NCBI GenBank assembly: GCA_030549335.1
Contig: CM060186.1
Span: forward strand, 22,125,189-22,189,188
Source of the DNA: Pontederia crassipes
Taxonomy: Eukaryota > Streptophyta > Magnoliopsida > Commelinales > Pontederiaceae
Direction of reading: 5' to 3'
Length of the DNA: 64,000 nucleotides
Below the pieces are notes generated by a model that was given only the letters and a program-made list of their open reading frames with translations, was not told where the DNA came from and did no database searches. Positions within the stretch are counted from its first letter, which is position 1. Every line of letters begins with the position of its first letter. Below, piece after piece: positions 11,240 to 23,015 of the stretch. Both the position numbers and the translations under genes were made by a program.

Positions 11240-13382
11240 TGATGCGTTAATTTGTAATAATAAAATTGCTAACAAGCGCACTAGTTGTATCAAGTAATAA
11301 AGTAGAGAGTAGAGTGTTGAACCCACGATGAACTAGTTAAATCTAATCTATTCGAATAATCTACTAAGAGAAGAAAATTGTGTTGTGACATAGAAAACAG
11401 AAATTAAATGTGCAGAAATTAAATAATAGAAAGTAAAAGAAAATGGTGTTGAGCCTAAGGATTCTGGATGATTAATGATGATAATTAACTAACATGAACA
11501 ACTATGAAAATTGAATTATAACGATGATCAAGATTGTCAAAATCGCTTTTCGAGGTAAGATCGGAAGAGGTCTGGAGGATCGAGGATCGTAAGATTCTAC
11601 CTTTTGAATAAAAAATATTTTTTTTTAAAAAATATAATAATAGTGATAACAATAATAGTAGCAGTAATAATCATTATTTAATATTTTACTCTCAATATTT
11701 ACATTATACTTAATTTGTAATTTTCATGGGCTACAATATAGAAAGTTAGAAATTAAGATAAACTAATTATGATAATTAACAATGGTAAATTAGTTTTCTC
11801 ATTTGAATTATAATAAAATAAATAATTTTTTGTTTTCTAAATATCATTTTTTATGTAACTTTATTAATTAATAATAAAAAAACAAATTCACAGGATAGAT
11901 AGGATCTTACCATTCTACCGATTGATCCTCATACGATCTTATATTTTCGATCCCCAAAGTGAGATCAAGATCGGTTGTCCACTATTGGATCGTAGAATCT
12001 TACGATGTTACGATCCTGCAAGCGATCTTGACAACCTTGTCGATGATGAATAGATTCAATTCTTGAGACGGATTAGGATTACCTAAATTAATGATACCTA
12101 TGATGAGTAAATCAAATAATCTTAATTCCCACAAAACTTAAGATGATAAACGATGAGTTAATCTTCAGTTAAGAAAGATATTAAGATGCATTAAGTTATA
12201 AGTCCTAAACTAACAGTTATCTTCGCGGGGTAAAATCTGATAGACCGCACAAAATCTAGCACAAATGATGAGTTACTAGTTTTGTGTTATGATTGCTTCA
12301 ACTTTAAGTTAAGAATCGATTCGCTGAAAATTATTAAATTCTAAAACTAACCACCTCAAATCTGGTTTGTAGTCTTATCTCAGTAAAAAGCATTAAGCAC
12401 AACAATCGTAACCAAAAGAAACTGAAATAACTATATTAATCCAAATCTAACAAATAGTTCATGCAAATTTTTCAAAAAGATTAATAATCTCTATTTCAAA
12501 ATTAATTAGGTATAAAAAGTATGGGTAAAGAGCATCCAAACAATAAGGAGAGAACAATAATTTTTGCTTTAGACGATCTCTGGAACGATATCGGAGCCCT
12601 GACGTTGAGTTGCTCCTCCTCCTTCTCCAGTAATCTTCTTCAACTTGAATATGTCTCTTCTGCAATAAGCATGACTCCCAAGGTCTCAAGCACATCCAAG
12701 CATCACCAAGCACCCAAGCACACCTTTTTTTTTTGTCTCATAAGGCCTCTATTTATAGCCTCCAGGGGTCCTAAGAGTTTTTATAGAGTTTCAATTTGAT
12801 TCGAAGTCTGTTCGTGTTAAAATAATTAAATTCAGAATATACTTTGATATGTCTTTAATACCATCCAAAATTACTTCAAATCTGAGTAAATATGTCTCCT
12901 AATCATTCTTCAGGCTTAGGATAAAATTTGGGTTTGATTTGGACTTGAAATTCCCAAGAAAATGTCAAAAAAATATCAATAACAACCTTCGTAACGGCCC
13001 ACAACAGCTCTATAATGACCCTTACAGTGTCCACAATCGGATTCTGACTCAAAACTGGGCCTTTTAATGGGTCATAACTGACTGTTCACGCCCTTGCTAT
13101 TACGGCCGTTACGGTCGACCCGTTATATTCAATTCAGCCCTGGCAGCCTTCACTAATTTGCACTTTCTGGCTCCATTTTAACTTCGATTTGAGTGACATT
13201 TGTTTCTATGAATTTCTGACTCATTCTCTTGCTTTTTCTCTAATAAAACATATAATTTGGGTAGATTTCTATTTTTATAAAATTAAAGTAAATAAGGCCA
13301 AAAAATTATGCATGCAATATCAAAAGGAATCGAAATGTGATTAAATGCGTAGCAAAAAATATGTTATATTTTGCATGCATCA
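11240..13382 (-). mobile_element. Solo LTR (Athila type) nested in the 3' LTR of element A
   Basis: Begins TGATGCG and ends TTTTGCATGCATCA. It is flanked by perfect 5-bp duplications GTCGT (11235-11239 and 13383-13387). Features in reverse orientation (GCGCACTAGTTG near the left end, minus-strand TATA box CTATAAATAG at 12749-12758, 'acggcccac/ttacggccgttacgg' motifs) show it lies on the minus strand. No internal domain remains. It contains a 511-bp MITE. Confidence 0.9.
11529..12039. mobile_element. hAT-like MITE inside a solo LTR
   Basis: Terminal inverted repeats CAAGATTGTCAAAATCGC (left) and the complement of GCGATCTTGACAACCTTG (right) differ at two positions. Beyond them the inner arms (GGATCG...GATTCTAC) also pair. 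Flanks are ACGATGAT (11521-11528) and TCGATGAT (12040-12047), 8 bp with one mismatch, which fits hAT-type insertion. It is too short for a transposase and has none, so it is non-autonomous. The superfamily call rests on the duplication length. Confidence 0.7.
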
Positions 13383-14169
13383 GTCGTCTCCTATTAGTCT
13401 CTAAAATTAGTTTAGTTAAATAAGTTAATTTCTCGTGAGTTCGACACTCTATTCTTCCACATTATTAGTTGAGTGACTAGTGCACTTGCTAGCATTTAAT
13501 TGTTATCAATTCTCGCATCATTGGACCGAATCTGCCATTAACGCGAAGCTCGAGCTCCGCACATATCGGTCACCTGACTCGGGCTCTGATCGACCCAGCT
13601 CGGGTATCGATTGAGGAAGATGATCGGGCGAGATGACTGTTTCGACCCGACCATGCCTCAACTCGACCCGAGTATGACCCTGACCCGATTCGAGTTTGAT
13701 TCCGTCATAAGCTAAGCTCGGGTTCCCTTGTACTTGGCTCGGCCTCTGACCAACAGAATGTTGATCTTATGATTTACGAATCCTCCTTTACGTATTTGAT
13801 ATTTGATCTGTCCATGAAGTTTAATATGCTCAGTAGAAATATGTTTACCCTTCCTGTGATTAAACTGAATGGTAAGAATGTAATGCCAACTTGATTGTGA
13901 TCCTCCTTGAATGATGAATGATGATGATGCTTATGAACAATATGAAGAACAAAGATGAACCATATTGACCCTCTATGAAATGATAAACGACTGTCCGCTC
14001 CCTCTTCGGACGACCATTAAAAAAGAACTAAAGACAGATGATCGTCTGACTTCTAGGCGTCTGGTACGTGGACAGAGGAATTCGATCTTAATCGAACCCC
14101 TCTAATTTATTAAGTCTCTGTCCACCTAATTTATTATCGAAAGAAAAGAACATAAAGATGATTCAGAGC

Positions 14170-14330
14170 TATGCTCCATATGGCCTTGATCAATCTTCGG
14201 ATTGAAAGAGAGGTCCACGATAACTTAGAGCTTTGCTCCATATGATCTTGATTGATCTTTAGATTGAAAGAGAGGTCCCTACGACCTTGATTGATCTTCG
14301 GATCAAAAGAGAGATCCACTATGATGGGAG
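14170..14330. repeat. ~60-bp tandem repeat, about 2.5 copies
   Basis: Units built on 'cttgattgatcttcggat' and 'gaaagagaggtcc' recur at about 14185, 14248 and 14284, the last copy shortened. Confidence 0.7.
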
Positions 14331-14544
14331 AAGTTAAGCCAGCCTTGAGCGAGGCACTTCCTCACAAGTTACTATTTGTCATATCTACATGGGAGTCTCT
14401 CCCTTTATGGATGTTTTCGCCTTGCGTGAGGTCATCTCAGCCCAATGGGACTGGCCGTGGCACTAATCACCCATTGATTCATGATGGTCTAGATAGTTGC
14501 ACCCTGTGTGCCGACAATGGTATTCTCTACAAGAATGAAGAACT

Positions 14545-14640
14545 CTTCCAAAGAAAGAAAGAAAGAAAAAGAAACAACGAAAGAATGAAAGAATTAAAGA
14601 ACAAAAGAATGATAGAATGAAAAAAAATGAAATGGAAAGA
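14545..14640 (+). repeat. Purine-rich low-complexity tract
   Basis: A near-pure A/G stretch made of GAAAGAAA and 'aaagaat' words. Confidence 0.7.
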
Positions 14641-15274
14641 TATGAATCATGTCATGATCTCTCTCTATTTTAGTTATATGATCTCTTCATGCTTATTCTG
14701 ACAGAACCAATCCACGATTTATACGAACTCACACTTAGCTTTATGTTAATGGTTAGAGCTTGCTCCTTGTGCGATCCCCACAAGTACATGATGATGACTC
14801 GTGACGTGTTGGTGTGCACGCGAAGACTACGCTTTGGGTGGCAGGTGCATATGATTATGGTCGAGTCTAGTATGAGTCGTATCTTCATACGTTATGTTAG
14901 GTGGTATATCTACCTGGATAGGTCATATCAAGTCATGGCTGACTGCCATTGCTTTTATGTTTAGTACTCATACTTTTACCTTTTCTACTTCATATTGAGA
15001 CTATGGGATGTATCTTTTTGCTTCTGCAATATGCTTCAGATTGAGACAGTTTGACGTATTTTATCCCTTTTGCTTCCGCATTTTCCTCCATTGTTGTATT
15101 ATTCTAATTGTGAAGCCTTCCGCTGATGTGTCATTTTTCTTGACCACTTGGGTCAACAAAAGAGTCAAAGAAAGATCGAAGAAGAAGAAAAAAGGTAGCG
15201 CACGAGAGGTGATCTCACCACATGACGGGATCAAATTTTAGGACGCTACAAGCGCAACCACTAGGAACATTTTA

Positions 15275-15537
15275 TAGAGAGAGAGAGGGAGGAGGCGCAG
15301 AGAGTGATGGAGGGAGGGAGACGCAGAGAGAGAGGGATGAGGAGGAGGACGCGTAGAGAGAGATGGAGGGAGGGAGGAAGACTGCGGAGGGAGGGAGAGA
15401 AAGGCAGGGAGAGAGAGGGAGGGGGGGGGGGGGGGGGAGAGGGAGCAAAGGGGACACACGGGGAGGGAGGGAGGAAGACACAGATAGAGAGAATGAGAGA
15501 GAAAGAGAGAGAGGAAGGGAGGAAGAGAGAAAAGCCT
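15275..15537 (+). repeat. GA/GGGA-rich low-complexity tract with a 17-G run
   Basis: Purine-rich (GAGA, GGGAGG) over about 260 bp, including an uninterrupted G run at 15421-15437. Long frames on both strands here are artefacts of this composition. The tract could form G-quadruplex or triplex DNA, or be the GA-rich leader of a gene interrupted by CACTA-1; no evidence decides. Confidence 0.85.
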
Positions 15538-15650
15538 TTGACACTGCAGCCTTCGTCATCCACCAAAGAAAGAGAGATGAATTGGATCATGAGAAAGGGC
15601 GAAGAGACACAGAGAGCGAGTGGCGTGAGAGACATTTGTGAGGCGCTATC

Positions 15651-16400
15651 CACTACAAGAAAAAGCCAGATTTTTTACGGTTTATTTTTGACGGGCTAAA
15701 ATACGTTTGAAGTACAAACAGATGTTTCGATGGGTTGAAATATCCGCTCCAATTATTGTCGGAGAAGTTTTTGACGATTCTGACCGACTAAACTTACGAC
15801 GGCTTAAAATTCGTCGCAATGTCCGTCGAAATTTTCGATGCTCGTGACCATCGAAAATAGAAAATCCGGGTGATTAGTTTTCGATGTGGGTTTTCGACGG
15901 CTTTGACCGTCGAAAGTTTCGACGGAAAGTTTCGACGATTCTTGTATCCGTCGAAACTTTCAGCAATCTTAGCCGTCGAAAAGTGTTAACGTTAAAAACA
16001 CTTAATAGCTTATCTATATTTGTACTTTCGACTGTTCGGGCCATCGAAAGTTGCAATGGTTTGCGGGACCATCAAAACTTTCGGTGGTTACAACTGTCGG
16101 TATTTGAACTCATTTTATATAATTTAAAATTTTTTGTCAGTTTTGATCATCGAAATGGAAGATATATAATTTATATGTCTATTTCACTTGATTATATCAT
16201 ATTATATTATGCGACGGTTAGAACCGTTGAAAGTTTCGACAGTTTGAAGAACCGTTGAAAGTTTCGACGGTTTGAAGAACCATCGAAAGTTTCGACAGTT
16301 TGAAGAACCGTCGAAACTTTTAGTGGTTTGGGCCATTTGAATTTGAATTAATATTTTATATTTTTTACCTACATTTCACAGTTCTGACCATCGAAAATGG
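15651..16400. repeat. CACTA-1 left subterminal repeats
   Basis: Many copies of GACCGTCGAAA and its complement TTTCGACGGT, plus near-variants. They include a four-copy 28-bp tandem at 16220-16321 built on AGAACCGTTGAAAGTTTCGA. This is the usual position of transposase-binding motifs in CACTA elements. Confidence 0.8.
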
Positions 16401-16413
16401 TCAATATAAATAT

Positions 16414-16905
16414 CCGACCCCTCCGTCACTATTTCGGTTTCCCTCGCTCGGCCTCCGATCCCGATCTCTTGTGCACGTGCCTGCGACGGTCACCTCCTTC
16501 CCGATCTCCGGCTTCCATGCTCCACCTCTGCCGTCGCCTATGAGACCCGCCGCTGTCGGCCTGCGCTTGCGACCCGTCGCCACCGTGCACCGTTTGTCTC
16601 TGGTGCAGGTACGTCATTCCCCCTATCCTCCTGCCACTCCTCTCCGCCCTTGCCCATGCCGCCCTTCGATCCGGCCGCCACGGTCCGAGCTGGCGGGCCG
16701 CCGTGGTCCGAGCCGACGCGGCCATATGAGATCCGACCTCGCGTAGGCCCGGCCGATCCTGCCGCCGCGGCCAGATCAGCTACGGCCGTCGTGGCCACAT
16801 CCGATCCGGCCGAGCGCGACAGCCAGAACCGGCCACGCCGGACACATCCGGCCGGGCCGGACACATCCGGCCGGGCCGGACAGAGGCCAATTCTGGCGGG
16901 GTACG
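16414..16905 (+). other. GC-rich 5' segment of CACTA-1 with candidate splice donor
   Basis: A sharply GC-rich block within AT-rich DNA. A good donor GGTGCAG|GTACGT falls at 16608/16609. A 19-bp unit ACACATCCGGCCGGGCCGG is tandemly repeated at 16842-16879. It is open in several frames on both strands only because stop codons are rare at this composition. By analogy with the GC-rich downstream control region in the first exon of maize Spm, I infer an untranslated first exon or control region. Confidence 0.5.
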
Positions 16906-17324
16906 ACTTCGTGCAGTGTATTTTTTTCTCTCATGTATGTTAATGTACTTTTATTTTTCGTACATGACTTTGTTTTGTTGCTTGAAGAGCTTTGTGAGGG
17001 TTCTACTTTCGACAACTTTAAAAGTGTAAGAATGCATAAATTGAATGTTTCATAAATTTGGAGATTATATGTTTTGTTGTCTTGTGTTTAATTTGAATGC
17101 AGGTTATTGAAATTATTTTATTGTCTCTGTCACTCCAAATGACGTAAGTTATTTATTTTCTAGGAAATTACCATTGGTCTGTGTTGACAATGAAATATGA
17201 ATTCTATTTATTATAGTATTTATGAAATACATAATATTTTAAATTCCTTATTTCATATTCTATTCATTAGTTTTACATTGTTAATTTAGAGTGCAAATAT
17301 GATTATTTCTAATTAGTGTTTATG

Positions 17325-17500
17325 ATGTTTCTGATTAGTTCTAATTATTGTTTATGAATAGTTCTAATTAGTGTTTATGATGTTTCTGATTAGTTCTAAT
17401 TGTTAGTTTAATTAGTGTTTTTGATGTTTCTGATTAGTTCTAATTAGTGTTTATGATGAATTGTAATTATTGTTTATGATTAGTTATAATTATTGTTTAA
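17325..17500 (+). repeat. Intronic minisatellite of CACTA-1
   Basis: Repeated 'agttctaattagtgtttatgat' and 'gtttctgattagttctaat' units, about 34 bp or half that, five or more imperfect copies. It lies between the GC-rich segment and the TNP2 start. Confidence 0.75.
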
Positions 17501-17571
17501 GATTCTGATATGTCTCTTATTACAAAATTTAGGGTAATTAATTAGTATAATCTATAAATAATGCAAAAAAT

Positions 17572-19920
17572 ATGTCATATCTGAACGATCGTCGATGGAT
17601 GTACAACAGAAATAATCCCGATCGTAGAGATTTGACACAAGAATTCATAGATGGCGTTGATTATTGCACTAGTGTAGCTTGTCAATCTTTACAATTTCAA
17701 CGGGAGGGAATAATTAAGTGTTCTTATTTAAAATGTCTTAGCAGAAAGTTGCAAACGATAGAGACAGTTAAGGTACACTTGTATAGAAAATGTTTCAAAC
17801 CGAATTATTAGCAATGAGATGATTTAGGTGAAGGAGCATCTTCAACAAGCGTACCAAATTAAGTTCGCCATTCTGTCGATCCTCACGAAGGATTTGCTTT
17901 GCAATACGAACAACTAGTTTATGACACAGTTGCAACTGAGTATGAGAATATAGGATTTCAACAAGATGAAGAGACACGAAATCCAGAAGCAAAAGATCTT
18001 TTTGAGTTGCTAAACGCTTCGAGTCAACCCTTATGGCCTGGGTGTGAAAGTCATTCGGAACTATCACTTGCTATTAGAATGTTAAATCTAAAAGCAGATC
18101 ACAATATTTCACAAGTATGTTTTGATGCATTTTTAGATATTTTAAAAGAGGTCACACCAGCTGGGGATCACATTCCTGAAAATTTTTATAGGACAAAAAG
18201 ACTTGTTTCTAAACTTGGTCTAGGCTCAACTAAAATAGATTATTGTCGCAATGATTGTATGTTGTATTATGGTGACGACATCAATCTAAATGAATACAAA
18301 TTTTGTGGGGCCGAACGATATAGAGTGACTAAAAGAACGCATTATTTGCCTCTTATTCCAAAACTTAAAAGACTATACTCGTTTCTAGGGTCAAACGTCG
18401 CAAATGAAGTGGCATGCATAGTATAATATTTCTGAAGGTGTCATGCTTCACCCATCGGATGGTGAAGCATGGAAACATTTTTATCGTATGCATCCAGATT
18501 TTGCTAGTGACGAAAGGAACATAAGGCTCGGACAATGCGTGGATGGTTTTACACCGTTCGGTCAGACTTCAGTTCCTTATTCATGTTGGCCGGTCATCGT
18601 AATACCATATAATTTGCCTCCTAGAATTTGTATGTCCGCACTTATATGTTTTTGACATGTCTTCTTCCTAATCCTCACAGTCTTAAACAGAAGATAGACG
18701 TATATTTACAGTCTCTAATTGACGAATTAAAAGAACTGTGGGATGGTGTCGTCTCTTATGATGTGTCGACGAAACAAAACTTCACCTTGGAAGCTGTCTT
18801 ATTGTGGACAACTAATGATTTTCCTGCCTATGGGATGTTATTTGGTTGGATGACTGCAGGGAAACTAGCTTTTCCATATTGTATGGAATACTTAGATGCG
18901 TTCACTTTGAGAAATGAGGGTAAAATAGCTGATTTGATTGTCATAGACAATTTCTTAGAGCAGATCATCCATATAGAAATAATTGAAATGCCTTTCGACG
19001 GAATAGAGTTGTGCACGACATGGCTCTGGCGAGACGCTTAGGACCTCAATTATTTCACATTGTCAATGCTCTATCAATGAGTATGGTGTTTGTCATAATT
19101 GGATCAAACGATGTATATTCTGGGATTTACCTTATTGGAAGGATTATTTGATACGTCACAATTTGGATGTCATGCACATTGAAAAAATGTGTTTGAAAAT
19201 ATATTCAACACAGTAATGGACATTAAGGGTAAAACAAAGAACAACCTCAAGGAGAGACTAGATTTAAAGGAGTACTATCGACGGTCAGAGTTACACTTAA
19301 TTAGTTTACCTAACAGTAGATTATCTAAGCCAAAGACAAGTTATGCTCTCACTAAAGAGCAGAAGACTCAAGTGTGTCGATAGATCCAAGAGCTGAGAAT
19401 GCATGATGGTTTGCATTAAATCTGATAAGATGTGTGAACATGAATAACTCGCGTTTAATTGGCATGAAAAGTCATGACTGTCACATATTTATGAAAACTT
19501 TGCTTCTTACAACATTTTCATCCTTGCCAGACAAGATTTGGAAGCCGATCATGGAATTGAGTCAATTCTTCAAAGAATTGTGCTTAACAACATTAATTGT
19601 GGAAAATATGATCCAATTGGAACGTAATATTCCTATAATATTATGTAAGTTGGAACGAATATTTCCGCTATGAATCTTTGATTCCATGGAGCATTTACTT
19701 ATTCATCTGCCATATGATGGCAAGGGTGGGTGGATCAGTACAATATAGGTGGATGCATCATTTTGAAAGATTTCTACATCGAATTAAAAGGACGGTTAAG
19801 AACAAAGCACGTGTCGAACGATCCATATGTGAAGCCTATATGATTTAAGAGTTTCGTACTCATAACTCATCAGAAGAAAAAATAAAGAATGGATTTCAAC
19901 GTTTGCTCAGGAGACGTACG
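17572..19920 (+). pseudogene. TNP2-type CACTA transposase, decayed (CACTA-1)
   Basis: The ATG at 17572 opens a transposase-associated domain (RRWMYNR ... LTQEFIDGVDYC), the normal start of plant TNP2 proteins. The frame breaks near 17811 and resumes at 17830-18426. The TNP2 core (Transposase_21) follows in shifting frames: LHPSDGEAW (about 18446), RNIRLGQCVDGFTPFG, YSCWPVIVIPYNLPP (18578-18622), then ENIFNTVMDIKGK (about 19192). A DUF4218-like stretch follows (MKSHDCHIFM at 19461; VQYRWMHHFER at about 19737). At least five stops or frameshifts break it. TNP2 recognises CACTA ends and catalyses cut-and-paste transposition; this copy cannot. Its tail and any DUF4216 region are missing. Confidence 0.85.
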
Positions 19921-20196
19921 TAAGTAAATATATTTGATGTGTTTTCTGGTTTAATTTTAGGATGGTTACATAACATAAAATATTAAATTCGATATTTTAA
20001 ATAATGTAGTTGATGTGTTTTTTATTAAAATTTCAGGAGACTTACAAAATAAGAGAAGTCGAGCACATTACGCAAGCCATGCAGGAGGGGACCACACCAT
20101 TGACCCCTCAACAACTTTGGATGGACCACGTCGGCGTCAAGAAGGGTCGCACTCGGATCATCTATTAGTAGTGCAGATATTGGGTATGATTGTAAA

Positions 20197-23015
20197 TGTC
20201 ACACCCAACTCTGTGACTAAATTCTAATCCCAATTATCATACTCTTAGCTATGTTTAGCAATTCCAAAAAAAATAAAATCGGCAAAATCTCTTCCCTTAC
20301 TTATCTTGTGGTATTTGCCAACACACATACAAAAGACATATATATATGCATCAAAGTTTAATAAAAACTTATAAGATAGGACATTTGCTCATTGTCATTA
20401 TATTTTTTTTTCACAAACCATCTCACATATAACCCCACAGGATCAAGTCTTATACAACCTTACAAAAAGTTTCTCACAAACTTAATTATAACATATCTAA
20501 GACTATCTATTACACATGCATGCTTTCAAAAACAAAAGTGAAGGGGGATTAAAGTGCTCCAGCGGCTCGACCTCCTCTATATGCAGCAAAAACAAGTTTC
20601 GAGTCGACTCAACTCAAGAACTTACGAGTATATGAAAAAAAACATTTAAAATGAGTTTTATGAGCAACAATCATTTGCTCAGTGAGTGGAATAAAAGTAC
20701 AACATAGGGGAACAATACAAGTGCATATAACATTAAATTACCATATTCTCCATATGATAAAACATTTAAAGCATAACACATATAACATAACTTTTCAAAT
20801 CATATGAACTTTCATATAAGTAAAAGTAACTCAAAATATCATTATTTTTATAATTAAACTCCACACATGTGTCATTGTGCATACTCATCATGGGTCAATA
20901 CTAGGTTCATGTGTCATACAATTAAGCAGAGCTTCATAATCAAGAGTCACGGATACGTAGAGCAAATCATGGGTCAATATGTATTCCTCTATGATTGTGT
21001 GTCATACAGTTAAACAGAGCTTCACAATCAAGAGTCTCAGATACTCAGAGCAAATCATGGGTCAATACGTATCCCAATCATGATTGTGTGCCACCCAATC
21101 ATGATTCTCAGATACGCAGAGCGATCATGGGTCAATACGTGCACACAAAGCTGCCCCCAAAGGGCAAAGACACTCGATATACGGTCCAAAGGCTTCATGT
21201 ATATCGAATGCGGTCCCAAAGACTTTTTTCAAATAGCATGGCTAATGAACACATGGAGTTTAACAATATCAAAATACACATGTCATAATCTCATATCATT
21301 ATCAAATAAAACTTATTTTCACTTCACAAGCATTGTTCCCTGAAAATATTTTTGTATAAGATATTACTCCATCTCATATGAAATCCTTGAAACATATCAT
21401 AAATACTTTTCACAGCGCAAGATATGTTTCAATAATAACAATAATAATCTTTGCTTGAGATAATACCATAAATAAAAGAATTAACATATAACATTTTGCT
21501 ATGTTATAAATTTACCCACTCACCTTGTACTTTATCACTTCAGGGAGGTTTATTAGATTTCCTTCCTTTCACTTGCAACTTGAGGTTTTCCTACAAACAA
21601 TAATGTTTTCTTACTTCCCAATCACTAGTAAGGTAATATGCAATGCATGCTCATGATGTATGAATGCTTATGCACCCTAAAATGCATATAACCTCCTCTA
21701 ATACTGATTTCTAACTGAAGACATTTATATTCATAAGCTATTCTACACTTAAAACTTTTTAATTCTCCAAAGCTTAACTAGGTGCTATTTCAGAATTTTA
21801 GACTGAGTGTCTGTCAATCAATAATTCATAACTTCATAAAAACATGGGCAAATCTTATGATTCTAGATTAATTAGAAACTAGACATACTAAAGTTTCCAA
21901 CCCCCAAATATCATTATCACATTCCAAGCGAATAAGTCAGAGCATCCCAAGCAATCTGACCTAGGGTTTGTGCCCTAGCAGACTGTATGACACTGAAATA
22001 TTGATTTATATGTTTCTTCATACTTGTCCATTTAACTAGGGCATAATTGTCCTGAAAACTAGAATTCATTAGTATTTTGTCATAAAAATTAGAGAATTTA
22101 ACTCGCTATATAGACTTATAACAAAAATAGTTAATTCAGGTCGCAATCTGTCAATGTCCTGAAATCTGACAGAAGCATCACTATGAAATGAAAATTTCAT
22201 TTCTCCAACAATACAAGTTTAAATAGGATGATTCCACCTCTCACCGAACCCTTGAAATGTCTATTTAAGCATATCCAAATTTCAAACCCTAATTCACTTT
22301 ATTATAACCGTTCCCTAATTTACAAATGGAACTTGTATCAGACTCGGGACAGGATGAGTGACTTGCGAAGGTAAGTTCATAACTTCCTCTATAAAACTTC
22401 TTTTTAGGTGACTTTAGAGACCATGGAAAGCTAACTTCGAATAGATGAACCATACAAAATTTCATAATTTATGGTTCGTTTATCATCAAGTAATGATTTT
22501 CTCAATCATAAGCAAAATTTCCAGATCAAAACTCAACTGGAACAGCCGACGTTCCCGATTTTCCCCAAGTGGGTTCGCTTGAGTTCTTCCTCTGGTAATT
22601 TTTCTACGGTAAAAATATAATGTTAAGTGGCTTATATATGTTTTTCAGAATTTTCTGAGGTCTTATGACGGTTTGGAAAAATATTCCTTTGAGCAGCTCT
22701 CACCTGTCTGCTTCCTTGGAACTTAAGTGATGGCCAATCACATTTTTTTATCATAACTAAGTGTTTTAACCCTAATAAGCTTACTTAATCCTATTTAAAC
22801 ATATACATTATAATATTTAGAAATTTTATGATTTATTCCCAATAACCCTATATAATTACTTTGTAAAGTTTATTGATAATTAAGTAGTCATTATGCACTA
22901 ATCGGAATATCAATTACTATATACAAATATCACTAAATGGACATCCAACTAACTTAGTATGTTACTTAAATGCATGATTATGCACAAATGATGTTTCTAG
23001 GGCACGTCTGTGACA
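20197..23015 (-). mobile_element. Solo LTR, chromovirus-like (2.8 kb)
   Basis: Starts TGTCACACCC and ends GTCTGTGACA. It is flanked by perfect duplications GTAAA (20192-20196 and 23016-23020). The left end is the complement of GGGTGTGACA, common at the 3' end of Tekay/Del-type LTRs, so it lies on the minus strand. It has no gag/pol sequence, and the few short frames inside are not genes. It contains about four copies of an ~80-bp repeat with CATGGGTCAATA at 20889, 20968, 21056 and 21126. Confidence 0.9.
20885..21190. repeat. ~80-bp tandem repeat inside the solo LTR
   Basis: CATGGGTCAATA starts at 20889, 20968, 21056 and 21126 (spacing 79, 88, 70). It is accompanied by 'gatacgnagagc' and 'cagagcttca-aatcaagagt'. 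Confidence 0.75.

Larger units (their letters stand above)
2293..13520 (+). mobile_element. Athila-type gypsy element A (decayed, non-autonomous, with nested insertions)
   Basis: Plus-strand Ty3/gypsy Athila-like element. It has a truncated 5' LTR (2293-3621), a PBS just inside it, a short decayed gag-like region, no visible protease, RT, RNase H or integrase, a 3' non-coding region, a polypurine tract (9643-9652) and a 3' LTR (9653-13520). Removing the insertion, the 3' LTR is about 1.7 kb. The 5' LTR lacks about its first 280 bp relative to the 3' copy. Two solo LTRs have inserted (6654-8423, 11240-13382). The loss of all pol domains means any past mobility depended on proteins from another element. 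Confidence 0.8.
9653..13520 (+). repeat. 3' LTR of Athila element A, interrupted by a solo LTR
   Basis: Begins TGATGCATGCAAAATACAAC after the PPT and ends ATTCTCGCATCA, matching the 5' LTR end. It is split by the insertion 11240-13382. Sequence resumes 'gtcgtctcctattag', as in the 5' LTR at 3487. The U3 part carries near-palindromes such as TTCACGGGCCGTGAA (9926-9940). Confidence 0.8.
13521..15250 (+). mobile_element. Unclassified LTR-like sequence (probable gypsy LTR)
   Basis: A non-coding stretch with repeated 'ctcgggt/cgaccc' words (13540-13740), a three-copy ~60-bp repeat and a purine-rich tract. It ends in 'ttaggacgctaca' (15250), similar to the 3' ends of plant chromovirus LTRs. The left border and a target duplication were not found. 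A frame open at 14291-14620 runs into low-complexity Lys/Arg/Glu and is not convincing as a gene. I see no host gene here. Confidence 0.3.

Noticed and set aside
11580..12050. Inverted arms in the solo LTR as a regulatory hairpin
   Set aside because: Terminal inverted repeats plus 8-bp flanks explain it better as an inserted MITE.
15261..15699. Arg/Glu/Gly-rich and Ser/Pro/Leu-rich frames on opposite strands
   Set aside because: They come from the GA-rich low-complexity tract and mirror each other on the two strands.
16401..16943. Overlapping frames of about 60-108 codons on both strands
   Set aside because: They fall in the GC-rich 5' segment of CACTA-1, have no domain, and a splice donor interrupts the most plausible one.
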